This document shows, one piece after another, positions 11,767 through 22,940 of a stretch of DNA of 64,000 bases (positions within the stretch are counted from its first letter, which is position 1; the number at the start of each line of letters is the position of its first letter). The stretch is from Silene conica. Its lineage: Eukaryota; Streptophyta; Magnoliopsida; Caryophyllales; Caryophyllaceae. The translations under genes were made by a program, and so were the position numbers. The stretch spans positions 22,948,501 to 23,012,500 of the forward strand of contig CM055317.2 in assembly GCA_029255685.2 (NCBI GenBank). The letters are read 5' to 3'. Under the pieces are notes generated by a model, which saw only the letters and a list, made by a program, of their open reading frames with translations, was not told the origin of the DNA and made no database searches.

Positions 11767-14063
11767 TCTATATAATAACATAAAAAACCTAGATTGAGTA
11801 GTTAGTTGAACGACACGTGGCGAGCTATTGAGTAGGTAGTTGAACGACACGTGGCAATCTACAATTTTATGCTAAATCAAAATATTAAAATAAAGAACAA
11901 ATAAAAAACGAAAACCTAAAATAGTAATCAATGTAGAAACGACCTTAAAATAAAGAACAAATAAAAAACGAAAAGCTAAAATAGTAATCAATGTAGAAAC
12001 GACCTAAACCTTTGTCTATCAAACATTACTCAACTTCATAATGACAATTTATATCTCTTGAATGCCAAACTTTTGGTATTTTACATTTATGAAACCAATT
12101 TAACAATTTTTTATTTTTGTAGTGGGTTGGAATCAATTGAGAGTGAAATGAATAAGTAAAATGAAGCTAGAAGAAAAGAGAAGAATCTAACAATCATTTG
12201 TATCATATCCTTTGTTTTTGGCATTGTCGAATGTTGATGAAGATACTTTATATCATTAATTATCGAATATATTGAAACCTTAGTTTTATAGTCTCATATT
12301 TTATTATTGATATAATGTTTTGGGAAATTTTTAATGTATTTATTAATTGATAATGTGTAGTGAATTTGTTGAAATTGACATTAACAACTTTATGTATGGC
12401 CATGGCGTGTTTAGTATAACTAAGTATAATATTTTTTTATGAAGTCAACAATATGTTTTTCTTGTACTTTGAGTAACAAAGAGGAACATATCGTTTAATT
12501 AGTAATTTTAAATTTTTAATGAGAGAATATCGCATGATTATCGATGTTGTTTTTATCTATTGGACCCTTATTTAAATTATGTTTTATTTGATTAAACATT
12601 ACATGATTATTAATGTTCTATTTAAGAGAAATTGAGTTAGAATATTTTAATTCTTAAATATTGTTATTATATTCATACTTAAAAAATATAATCATTTAAC
12701 TAAGGTTAATACTACTTACTACTTTTATAATATCATTTTAATAAAGTTTTAAACTATGAAAAATGATATTTAAATCTCCAATAAAAACGATCATTCAGCT
12801 ACAAAGGTCATATGAGAATAATCTAATTAAATTGCAATATAAAAAAAAAACATGATTTTTTTAATGAAGAATAAAAAAAACCCGTGGTGAAAGAGAAAAT
12901 TAGAGAGTTTTTCTCTAGGCAAATAGCGTGCTATAGAAAAATAATGAAAAAAGAAATACATGAATGAGTAACTACGTTTTTTTATTCAGATCACGCAGAA
13001 TAATCAGAAAGATAATATAGTTAATTTTTTTCATTTTACTACATATTATGCTTAATTATGCAAACTACTACCTAAAAAGTTGCAAAAATTCTCAGTTTAC
13101 TACCTATTCGACAAAAAACAGAACTTAGACAACGAAACTCACCCGAGATGGACCGAAATCCGTTTTTTTTGCAAAATATCAATTGATTTATACCTATACT
13201 ACCCCTTAATAATAACCCAAGTAATCAAGCTTTCCTCTCCCTCCATTATCAACGTTAATCAACCCAAATTTTCCTTCCTCCATTAGATTGATTAATTATA
13301 CATCAATCATCTATGTATAAATCAAACACAATAAGAACACAAATTTAGGCCATTAATCATCAAGCAACAAAATCCCCAAAATTTTACCAATAATACTGAT
13401 GATTATAAAGCTAGGGTTTAAAATTCCGGACATTAGCAAAAATAACAAGGTAACCAAGTAAGAAATAGAAGTAGTTGATCCGAATCTACGATGGGAAGAT
13501 GATCCAGGATGATGACGATGATGAAAAGCATTGAATTTGGTGATTAATGACTGTAATTTTGATTTACAGTGATAGTTTAGGTTAAAAGTAAATGTGAGGG
13601 AGTGAAAGTGGGCAATGGTTAGAGTGTATCAGTAAGCTCAGGTGACTTATTAGTTGCAAACTCTCATTTTCCATCTAATTAGTACTACCTCAGATTTTCT
13701 ATGATGCTCCCCTTTCCGTTTTGGTCTAATAACATTGATGTTCCCTCTTTCCTCTTTTGGACAACTTTGTGTGGTCTAAAATCAATTTCATGTGGGGTCA
13801 TGTGTATTGTGTGGTCCAAATTAATTTCCTTATTTCTTGTGTTAAAATCAAAAGGGAACAACACAAGAAATCGGAAAGAGTAGTAATTTATATTTAGTTG
13901 TAGGATTTTAGGTTATATTTTGCAGAAATAGACTTATTAGGTAGTAATTTGAAAGTTTCTAACTTTTGTAGGCAGTAGTATGCAAATCGCCCTCATCATA
14001 ATAGTAAAATATAAATATAAAAAAGTCTAAAAAACCCGTGATTTTCACGGGATACAAAACTAG
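11767..14063 (+). mobile_element. Helitron-like element
   Basis: The 5' end A|TCTATATAATAACAT is at 11767. The 3' end has a hairpin CCCGTG (14035-14040) / CACGGG (14046-14051) followed by ATACAAAA and CTAG (14060-14063), then a host T. These are the family rules: insertion between A and T, no TSD, 3' hairpin about ten bases before CTRR. About 2.3 kb with no recognised coding, hence non-autonomous. The 3' end is stronger than the 5' end. Confidence 0.62.
11793..12004. repeat. Two small tandem duplications inside the Helitron
   Basis: A 34-bp unit (ATTGAGTAGTTAGTTGAACG..., each with a CACGTGG core) begins at 11793 and 11827. A 60-bp unit beginning TTAAAATAAAGAACAAATAA occurs at 11885-11944 and 11945-12004 with a single visible difference. 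Confidence 0.85.
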
Positions 14064-14367
14064 TTATAATTGATAGGATTAATTGACAACAATACTCTAA
14101 ACTATGGGCTTCTCTCTTAAAATACTCTGAACTTATGTTTAACCGAGAATAAACCCAACTTTTACTCAGCTCAACTTTGAATAGAATTACTAAATTTTTA
14201 ACCTGTAACAGCAGGTAACTCGTCTAGACTTCATCTTCTTCATATATACTTCATCTTTCCCCCTAATATTCTGCAATTACTACTTCTCTCCATTTAATTT
14301 TTGTTCCTAAATTCAATCTGAGTTTCTCTCTCCTCCATTACCATCACTTTGTACCCAAAAATAATCT

Positions 14368-14904
14368 ATGTCTTCATCATCCTCAAGTTGTAGAAGTGGA
14401 GGTTGGGTTTTGTGCTACCATAATCTCACTGCAGTTAAAAGGACGACAACGAAGGGATCGCATGTTGAAAAGACGTTTTATGGGTGTCCTTTATGGCCGG
14501 TAAGTAAATTAATCTTAAACATAATGGTTGTTCTTGATAATGAATTTTTGACCTAAAACGATTTTGACCTCAATTGATTTTGATGAATTGTTTTATGTTG
14601 ACGATATTTGGTATAGAAGAATGGTTGTCGTTTTTTTCAAACGGAGGAGGAAAAGCATGTTTCCAATGGCTCAAAGACGACACTCCCTTCTGAAGCAGAA
14701 TCTGTATTGAAGAATTGTGATGAAAAATTGAAGAAGTATGATGATAAACTGAAGAAACTGAAATTGAAGAATGAAAAACTCAAATTAGAAATTGTTATTT
14801 TGAAGGCTGAAGTTGGTAAACATTCAAAAGGAGAAAAAGTTGTAATGTTCGGATTAATAATTTCTTGGATAATATTTGCATTTAGTTGGATGTTTAAAGT
14901 TTGA
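14368..14904 (+). CDS. Small GRF-type zinc-finger protein with coiled coil and C-terminal membrane anchor
   Basis: Exons 14368-14499 and 14617-14904 with GTAAGT and AG splice signals join in phase 0 to give 139 residues with no stop. The N-terminus is serine-rich; a GRF zinc finger follows (residues about 16-55: CYHNLTAV, FYGCPLWP, KNGCRFFQTEEE, ligands C/H/C/C). A lysine/glutamate-rich coiled coil spans about 75-115 and a hydrophobic segment (VMFGLIISWIIFAFSWMF) is the last 20 residues. This zinc finger-coil-anchor layout matches a large plant family of unknown function. It lies wholly inside the MULE, so it may be a captured or transposon-spread copy. The open frame suggests recent origin or selection; expression is unknown. 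Confidence 0.75.
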
Positions 14905-15130
14905 ATGTAATGTAATGTTTGGATAACAATGTATGGAAATTTGAAGGAATGTAATGATGTTTGATTTGGAACCATTATGTGTCTTACATCAACAAAGCAA
15001 ACTTGTTCACATCAGCAAAAACAACTGCTGGTTTTTGTTCACATTAGCAAAACAGACTTGTTCACATCAGCAAAGCAAACTTGTCTCATTACATCAACAG
15101 ACCACTAAAATCCTTAAATCATGTCTGATC
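14905..15130. repeat. Degenerate short tandem repeat in the MULE
   Basis: Several copies of a CAAACTTGTTCACATCAGCA-like word lie between about 14990 and 15090, just downstream of the GRF gene's stop. Confidence 0.6.
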
Positions 15131-15197
15131 AATTCAATTACATAAAAACTTGTTTGATATTCAAGTTACTGGACTAAACTAAGACTAAGCAACTAAT

Positions 15198-15489
15198 CTA
15201 CACTACATGATGCTCCTTAGTCTTCAAAACAACTGAACCAGCTGCTCTACTGGTTGATGGATTGTTGAGTGCTTTCGTCAACATTAATTTACAGAGGAAA
15301 CCCTACAAAAATGGGGAAAATGTGTAACAATCAATTTAATTCACAAATACAATAATTAAACAATCTCATGGACGTAATTGAACTTATGCAAATGAAATTA
15401 CTATTAAAAATGGAAAAAATAAGTAAATGGAGCCTTACCTCTGCCGTCGATGGTGAAATTGGACCACCAACAGTCTTAGTCTTCGCCAT
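15198..15489 (-). CDS. Possible two-exon small ORF inside the MULE, unknown function
   Basis: On the minus strand, exon 15439-15489 starts MAKTKTVGGPISPSTAE and ends at a GAG|GTAAGG donor. Exon 15198-15302 follows a TTTTTGTAG acceptor and reads GFLCKLMLTKALNNPSTSRA to a TAG stop. The frame is kept across the 136-bp intron, giving 51 residues. It converges on the GRF gene. I do not recognise it; it could be a captured gene fragment or chance. Support is the coherent start, donor, acceptor and stop only. Confidence 0.35.
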
Positions 15490-15825
15490 TAACTAATTCA
15501 ACAAGAAATAGAAGCAAAAGCAAGGTTTATCAATGGCTAGACAAGTCGTTAATGGTGAGAAAGTAAAAATTTGGGATGACGGAGTAACAGTGAAAGAAGA
15601 AAATGAAAATTAGGGTGAAATCCTAAATTGGGGTAAATGTTGGGGGAAGGGTGAAAAATAACTTAAAAGTAAAGGTGACCAGGTTAATAGGTAACCGGTC
15701 AATGTGTTTTACAATAGGTGAGTTGGGTAAAAGTTGGGTTTATTCTTGGTTAAACATAAGTTCAGAGTACTTTAAGTGGCAAGCCCATAGTTCAGAGTAT
15801 TGTTGTCAATTAATCCTAATTGATA

Positions 15826-17175
15826 AGGCAAAAATTGAGCATATTCTAAAATTTGACACAGCTCGTTGAATTTATTTTAAGCATACTTTTATTACATGAT
15901 TAATTACTTAAATGATTACAATAATATAAGTATACTTATTGCTGGTCATCTCTGTGTAATAGTTGATCGATCTAATATTTCGTATAATATTGTAGTATTG
16001 AATATATTAAGCAAGAAATGTTTAATTTGACTAATATCGTATATTAAATTGGATGATTATAAAAATTAAGAATAATAACATCTTTCTGATTATAAAATGA
16101 AAGGAAATAAACATTTGTAAAAAGTGCTAATCAGACACGTTTCTAACCTAAAACGACCCATGCATATTTTACCCGAACCTGTAATCCGCTCGTTCATCCC
16201 ATTGGACATATATACTTATTGTAAGACATACGTCCTATTAGACTAAACAATCATATTGACAAATTAAGTTAAATACGTAACTATAGACATTGGAGTTCAG
16301 ACGAAATTTACCAAGTCTTATAGCTATTATAATTAATTCTAATTAATTCATCTTATAAGTAACCCAAAAAATAAACACATCTATCAATTTACTTCCATCG
16401 TCATCTCATCTTTTGACCCTTCTTAATTTTATTTTATTCATCAATAATGAATGAATGACTTATCACCCTTCCTGACCGTATCACACTTACAGTAATATTA
16501 TTCAGGTTTAATATTATGTGAGTAGATTTAACATTTTGTGATTATATTATATCTTCCACTTCCCCTTATTTGGCTTTATTTGTCCAGCAAATTCAGGCAT
16601 AGACATAAAATAATAATAATACTTGTGTCAATATCGTATTTGTTTTAAGGTTAATATGTTTTGTTTTTAGAATACTTTTTTATTTTCTTGCTTTCAATTT
16701 GGATTCAATTTTTTTGTGTAATTGTTTTTTAATCATTTTTTGCTCTTTTAAATCGCCCTTTTTTTCTTTTAAAAAAGAGCTAAAAATAATTGATCGTTAA
16801 TAAATGTTATCCTTTGCTATATTAACTTGTTTGATCCTATAGTATATTAATAATTAATAGGTAATGAAAAATAATTCAACCATATTGGAAATCAATTCCT
16901 ATTTTTGTATTTATAAATATCTAAATATTTTTTTTGTTTCAAATGATGTTTTAGTATAAGTTATTTGTAAGGAATTTACTGAAATATGTCAAATCTAAAA
17001 TAATAACTATTTAATGAGCTTATATTTTTTTGTTTTAGTTTATCACTAAGTATTCATATATTAAATTGTTGACTGTATTTTTACGGCATCACAAAAGGTA
17101 TAAATTAGTTGCATATAAAAGTATTGATTAGAGAACATGGGAAAAATGGTGGGGTCTTATATAAAAATAAATTAA
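15826..17175. other. AT-rich spacer
   Basis: No gene or clear repeat boundary seen. AT-rich with short chance ORFs only. Confidence 0.5.
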
Positions 17176-17455
17176 GGGGTCGTTTGGTTGCCACTGAAAA
17201 AAAAATGGGTTATTTAGTTGACATAAATTTTGGAAAATACAGGAATTGAAACTTCCCATGAATTTTCAATGCTTACATAATGTAGGAACTTGCTTACCTA
17301 CTCCGTCATGGTCATTGGAAGTTCCTGTGAAATTTAATTCCTACATGCGCAACCAAACACTTTTCTCAAATTCACGCGAATTGGATGTGACAACTTATTT
17401 CCATGAATTCTAAGTTTCTAGGAAAATTAACTTCCCTAATCAACCAAACGACTCC
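17176..17455. mobile_element. Tourist-like (PIF/Harbinger) MITE
   Basis: 280 bp with inverted ends GGGGTCGTTTGGTTG and CAACCAAACGACTCC, flanked by the 3-bp target duplication TAA (17173-17175, 17456-17458). Non-coding. Confidence 0.85.
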
Positions 17456-17469
17456 TAAATATGCACCTT

Positions 17470-17502
17470 CAACCACAGAGCGACATATTAGCTCTGTGGT
17501 TG
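17470..17502. other. Perfect 12-bp hairpin
   Basis: CAACCACAGAGC (17470-17481) and GCTCTGTGGTTG (17491-17502) form a perfect stem with a nine-base loop, in the short gap between two MITEs. Meaning unknown. Confidence 0.6.
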
Positions 17503-17538
17503 TTGCTTTAATAAATTAGATTAGATGTGGAGACATCT

Positions 17539-18170
17539 GGGTAGCATCAAAACGGACACGGACACGTGACACGACATGTCATAACATTAAAGACATGAGA
17601 TACGTTATTTAAACACAAATTGTCATTGAAGACGGACACTACCCGTCACAAGCTGAAAATGGATAGTGTCCTCTCACATAATGCAAGTTACACTATCCAT
17701 AAATTGCTCATTTTCTCCTACTAGCATGTCCACTTGCTTTATTGTAAGAGTAAAGTTTCCGTTTTCAGCTTGTGAGGGATATCCTCGTCACAAACAAGAC
17801 TCTTTGTATTTGAATTTAATAAAATATACATTTTATAGTTATAAATGTTTGATTTTATTTTTGTACAAATATTTGATATTAATTTTAAATAAGTTAAGGT
17901 AAAACTTGCCCTTGATAATAACTCATTTTCATTTCTCATCCGAAATAATATTCTAATTAATCTCTTTCGATAACACATTTCTCGTCTGAAGAACATCATT
18001 CACCCCAATTGATGACCAAATATCATGGGCACACAATGTACACGGCTCAAACACCATGGACACGCGTCAGACACGTGCCCAAATAAATGTAGAAAGTTAG
18101 ACACGACTTTATAGGTGTCCAACACGTTTTGGCGTGTATCCGTGGAGTGTCGTGTCTGTGCTACCTAGGG
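17539..18170. mobile_element. hAT-like MITE
   Basis: Ends GGGTAGCATCAAAACGGACA and the complement of GTGTCTGTGCTACCTAGGG are inverted. Flanks AGACATCT (17531-17538) and AGACATGT (18171-18178) form an 8-bp target duplication with one mismatch. Inside, CCGTCACAAGCTGAAAATGG (about 17643) and CCGTTTTCAGCTTGTGAGGG (about 17759) form a second inverted pair, perhaps a nested foldback. Non-coding. Confidence 0.72.
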
Positions 18171-18329
18171 AGACATGTGTCAAGTTTCATTATTTATGGA
18201 GATTCGAATCCACAACCTCACGGTCCATTTTTTTCATCCTTTGAATGTTTTAAGGAAATCCGGATCTCCACTAGATCAAGAGCACCAAAGGAACCATTTC
18301 TTTTGGGACCACTAGTAGAATTATACCCT

Positions 18330-18955
18330 ACGGTGTCGGTTCTAATAACCCATTAGTGTCGGTTTTTTAGCGACGTGATTGCTAGGGTCACATAAGGTTT
18401 GTGTCGGTTGTAAAACCGTCACCATAGCTTACCCTACGGTGTCGGTTGTGCGTTAAAACCGTCACCATAGGGTACGCTTTGGTGTCGGTTGTGAGTCACA
18501 AACCGCCACAATAAGGGTCTAAACCGACACAATAGGGTAAGTTATGGTGTCGGTTTTACGTCTAAAACCGTCACCATAGAGTAAGCTATGGTGTCGGTTT
18601 TGCGTCTAAAACCGTCACCATAGGGTACACTATGGTGTCGGTTGCGAGTCCCAAACCGCCACTATAGGGGTCTAAACCGCCACAATAGGGTAAGTTATGG
18701 TATCGGTTTTGCGTCTAAAACCGTCACCATAGGGTAAGATATAGTGTCGGATTTGCTTCTAAAACCGTCACCCTAGAGTAAGCTATGGTGTCGGTTGTGA
18801 GACCCAAACCGTCACCATAACGTAAGCTATGGTGTCGGTTTTGAGTCTAATATCGTCACTTTCTTGTATGTTACGATGTCGGTTGTGAGTTAAAAAAACG
18901 TCACCTTATGGTATGCTATGGTGTCGGTTCCAATTTAAGAACCGTTGCCATATAT
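18330..18955. repeat. Left subterminal repeat array of the CACTA element
   Basis: More than ten copies of a unit of roughly 50-60 bp built from GGTGTCGGTT and its near-complement AAAACCGTCACCATAGGGTA. A shorter array of the same words lies at about 23790-24090. Subterminal repeats of this kind are where CACTA transposase binds; here that role is inferred. Confidence 0.85.
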
Positions 18956-19803
18956 TTTTTTTTTTAAAAAAAAATTAGCTAGCTAATTTGGACAGCACCT
19001 CCCCTAAATCGATGTTGGCGAATATAAATATTGATGAAAGAATACATGCACAGAATTTTAATCGATTACCAACAAAATAATGCTTCATACAATAGCTTCG
19101 GAATAAAAATCCAACCAAACAACAAGTAAAAATCCAATAGTTTAATCTAAACTACATGTTCTCGAAACATTTTGTAGCCCACACCTCTTTAACCTTCATT
19201 CATATCTTCAACTCACATGGTTGATCTTCAATAATCTACATTTAAAAAAATCAATAATGAGATGCATTTTTTTAAAAAGAAAATAAGTAAACTATAAATA
19301 AAAACATAAAAACAAATTAACAAGATGCAAGTCATAAGCAGAAAGCATAAAAACATGCTCACACAAGTGATTGATAACAATTGAGAGCTTAGAGACCTCC
19401 GAAAACTTGTAGACCTTCAATTCACAATCCTTCATCACATGAAAAATAAATGTACAAGGATGCATGGCACGATTACAATGATGAAGTCCAAATTACATGT
19501 TAAACCGAGTACAACAGAAGGAATTAGAGAAAGTAGTATATCATCTCCACACAATAATGAACTACAAAACAATTGTAAGAAATAGAATGAAATCCATGAG
19601 TTCCTACTCAGTTATAAACAACTATAAATGAATATACATCATATAAATTAAGAATTCTGAATAATTACCCTTCATAAAATGTACCCATGATATATTTTTT
19701 TTCCATTTGAATCTTCAGGAACAGTAGTACATAGTGTAACAGATGAAATACAAAAATTAAAATTGAAAGATAAAGAGAAAAACAAGAAAGTAGAAGTGTG
19801 GAC

Positions 19804-19848
19804 CTCATAACTCATGTGGTCTGGATCTATATTGTCCTGCCATATAGC
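19804..19848 (-). pseudogene. Captured exon of a BIG BROTHER-like RING E3 ligase gene
   Basis: A 45-bp segment with an AAATGCAG acceptor and a GAG|GTCCAC donor reads AIWQDNIDPDHMSYE, matching from memory the stretch before the ELLELGEAVGTQSRGL motif of BIG BROTHER-type E3 ligases. The RING domain itself is absent. Fifteen residues is short, so confidence is moderate. Confidence 0.48.
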
Positions 19849-19989
19849 CTGCATTTGGAATAGTAATCAAGTGGAACAACAATAAGCTTCGTAGCTGTAA
19901 CACTAACTCAAACAACAATAAGCTTCATATCTATAAAATACAAAAATTCACGCGTTGGTATGACCGAAAGGAACAACGTAGAGATGTTT

Positions 19990-20510
19990 GAGAAGAATAC
20001 AGAGAACATTAGAAATGTTGTCAAAACTTTACAACAGAAACTCACAGAGTCAAAGGGTAGAATTATAACTTATATGGAGTGAGTTCAGCTGGTCTAGGAA
20101 TCTACTTTGTAATATATTTCGCTTTTGTGTAGATGATAGTTGTTATTTGTATGGGATGAAGGTTGAGACTATACATCATTTGACTGATGAATGTGAATAC
20201 AGTACTATGATGCGTAGGTACATTGAGAGCTAGACTGGGTATCTGGTTTTAATTAGAATGTTGTTAATGTTCACACCCATTGCATGATTATTGCAGCTTA
20301 CCACTACACCATCTAGCGGCTTCGAAATAGGGCTTATTTTGATGGATCCTTGAGATATCCTAGCACAGAATTTGAAGACTTGAAGCATGGGACTATCTGT
20401 CACATTAAGGCTCTACTGATCTAAGGATCAAGCGTAATTCGTACATGACCTTTTTATCTTTGATATTTTGGTAATACATACTCATATTTCACCCAAAAAA
20501 ATATACTTCG
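19990..20510 (+). mobile_element. LINE C-terminal remnant inside the CACTA element
   Basis: A degraded zinc-binding C-terminus of a LINE reverse transcriptase: KVETIHHLTDECEYS (about 20168-20212, with upstream cysteines) and, further on, RLRNRAYFDGSLRYPSTEFE. Several in-frame stops. The 5' limit is uncertain. Confidence 0.55.
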
Positions 20511-21674
20511 CTTTTCCGTGAAGGCAGACATTTATTCTGTTCATCAAACTCAGATCTATACTAAGAAAGAAAGACATTTATCTGCTACTCTTGTGAATTA
20601 TGGTCATTTGTGGGGCCTGAAAATACAACATTGATGAATCAAGAGAATGCTTCAAGCAAACATAAACTATAACGAAAAACCATTCATCCTTAACAATCAT
20701 CATAAAAGGAAAGCAATTTTTTGCATACTACTTTGACACAATTTTGCCGAAAACATACTTCAAATAAAATGACAGGATTCCAGAGTCAAGAACTTACAAT
20801 CCCGATTCCTTGTCCTAATGTTTGTATTTGATACACTTTCTGACTGCTGATTTATTTCATACATGATATATATATGAGGGGGAGAACAGAAAAAAGGGTG
20901 ACTTTCTTAGATAGCTAGACTTCAAACTTCAAGGAAAAATATAGAATGATGTTATGTCGTTTGGTCATAAAGAATTACCTTAGACCATCCCAATTCTATT
21001 TAACTAAACCCACGCACACCAGTTGTATCTGTACTTTGCAAGTCAGGAGCCAAGTTCCTGCAATCAAGATGTCCATTATACCACCATACAAAATCTCTAG
21101 CTGAAAATATCCCTTCTAATTCCTACTATAAATCACTTGGCTTAAATCAAGGGCTGACAAATGAAATAATGACAAAAAACACAGTCAAGTCATGTAGAAT
21201 CAAATGAAATAATGACAAAGATGGATACTAAAAAATTCCAGACTCGGCACAAAATGTGCCAATCGACATGCTTGATATCAATAAAACAACTATACACCAC
21301 CTATACTCAGCATTTAATATTGTAGATTAATAATAACGAGACTTTTTATTTTACTTCCATTCACAAGAAAGACAATGAAAAAGAAGCGCTCCGATTAAAA
21401 AATAAGCTTTTATTCTGCTCTATGTTTACTAAATTTTTAGATATTTGATCATAACCATGAACAATTGTTCTATCAGGATTATTTCATGAGATTATATTGT
21501 GGGTCAAGAGCATATTAATAACTTTGGCAAGTTGAATTGTTTCATATTTTCTGAAGCACAGTATTGCTTATTCAGCTAAAACCAAACAATTGATAGAGAC
21601 CTGACAACGATCTCAACATGAAATGAAATACATACACAAGTAAAAAAGGCATAGTTATCGTGAATGAGACTTAC

Positions 21675-22940
21675 ATGCCTATCGAATCTGGCAGGTCTGG
21701 TCAAAGTTCAAAGCTGGATCTAGAATGTCCGACAAATTTGTTGCAGCCATCAATATAATTCCCTGTCATTATGAGTTAACTGAGATTACTCTTCAAAGAA
21801 CATTGCATGAAACCTAATATGAAAATAAAGGCATATAAACCTCATTCTGTTCAAAACCATCCATTTTGACAAGAAGTTGATTCAATGTCTTCTTCGTATG
21901 TCCTTCCCATTGCTTGCTTATTGATCCAATTGCATTGATTTCATCAATAAAAATAATACAAGGAGGCTGGAGATATAGAAATACACATCAAATTTGCAGT
22001 TAAAAAACATCGAGTACTAAATTTCAAATAAAAATGATTCATCTTTAGAAAGAGTAACTATCCGAAAGCTCGGATAAAGACACAAAAATCGGTAGGCAGA
22101 AAAACTTTCCACACTTTGGGAATGACACTTTTGACAACAAACCTTTTTCTTAGCTGCTTAGAATAATGACCTCATACGTCGAGCACCAACACCCACAAAC
22201 CTGGTAAAGAATGTTACAGAAAGTTCAGATAAAGACACAAAGATCAGTAGGCAGCAGAGGTCTGTTCCTTTTACTATAGAACTAAGGGTCTCGGGTCTAC
22301 TTCTGGTTTTAATGAAGTCCATATTCTTTGGCTTTGGAATATGATGGAACAAAGAAAAATGCATTTGTAAATTATTAAAGTATATGAATGCGTGTCTCTA
22401 ATTTATGGTTAATGGAGCTTAAATTTATGGTTTAACCGTAGAGAAAGGCATTTAACAAAATGGAAAATATTATTAGGCCCTCAAGTAAAAATCAATATAA
22501 GAACTACAGTACAGTGGAAAATATTATTCGGGACAAACGTTTACGGGATTATTAGATTTATAATACGTAAACACTGGGAAAACTATTCAGGTTAAAAGTT
22601 TTCAAGAAGTGCATACAACTCGAAAAATTGAAGGATAGATTCAAAATCCTGCACCCAGATCCTGTTTTATCATCATTTGTCCTAAACAACTTCTGGGAAT
22701 TGGTATGCCACTATGCCTTAGTTTGCTCATAAGTAGAGTTGTCGATATCATCTTATACAAATGCCATTCATTTAATGAATACGATCAGTGGCTAGAGACG
22801 AAAATTTGACGGTATCCCCAACACTTAGTAGACAAAGGATCCTTATGAAAGATCCAATCTCAATAGATTGAATAAATTCCAAACCATACCTTGGCAAGAA
22901 GAGTTTTTCCAGTACCAAGAGCTCCCATCAAAAGAGTACC
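21675..22940 (-). pseudogene. Captured FTSH11-like protease gene fragment (AAA ATPase exons)
   Basis: Four exon-like blocks lie in gene order on minus, each with splice signals. 22890-22940 reads GTLLMGALGTGKTLLAK (Walker A, Pro replaced by Leu in GALGTGKT). 22143-22200 reads FVGVGARRMRSLF, then TAA in place of Gln, then AAKKK. 21841-21966 reads [15 protein letters not shown]...[20 protein letters not shown] (Walker B). 21675-21772 reads GIILMAATNLSDILDPAL, then a 7-bp duplication shifts the frame before RPARFDRH. The exon coding AIAGEAG...EFEEM and the whole protease domain are missing. FTSH11 is a chloroplast/mitochondrial membrane protease; the [10 protein letters not shown] signature is what points to FTSH11 rather than other FtsH. 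This copy cannot make that enzyme. Confidence 0.88.

Larger units (their letters stand above)
14076..15816. mobile_element. Mutator-like element (MULE) with long TIRs, carrying genes
   Basis: A perfect 9-bp target duplication TAATTGATA (14067-14075 and 15817-15825) flanks long terminal inverted repeats that start GGATTAATTGACAACAATAC and can be followed inward for well over 100 bp (14076-about 14200 against about 15650-15816). No transposase is seen. Between the TIRs lie a two-exon GRF zinc-finger gene on plus and a possible two-exon ORF on minus. It landed four bases right of a Helitron 3' end. Confidence 0.92.

Noticed and set aside
20995-21062. Possible further captured exon on minus (NLAPDLQSTDTTGVRGF)
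   Set aside because: It has an acceptor-like CAG before it, but I could not tie it to any family; too short to list as a gene piece.
21675-22940. A functional FTSH11 gene
   Set aside because: Missing an ATPase exon and the protease domain, with an in-frame stop and a frameshift; it sits inside a CACTA element.
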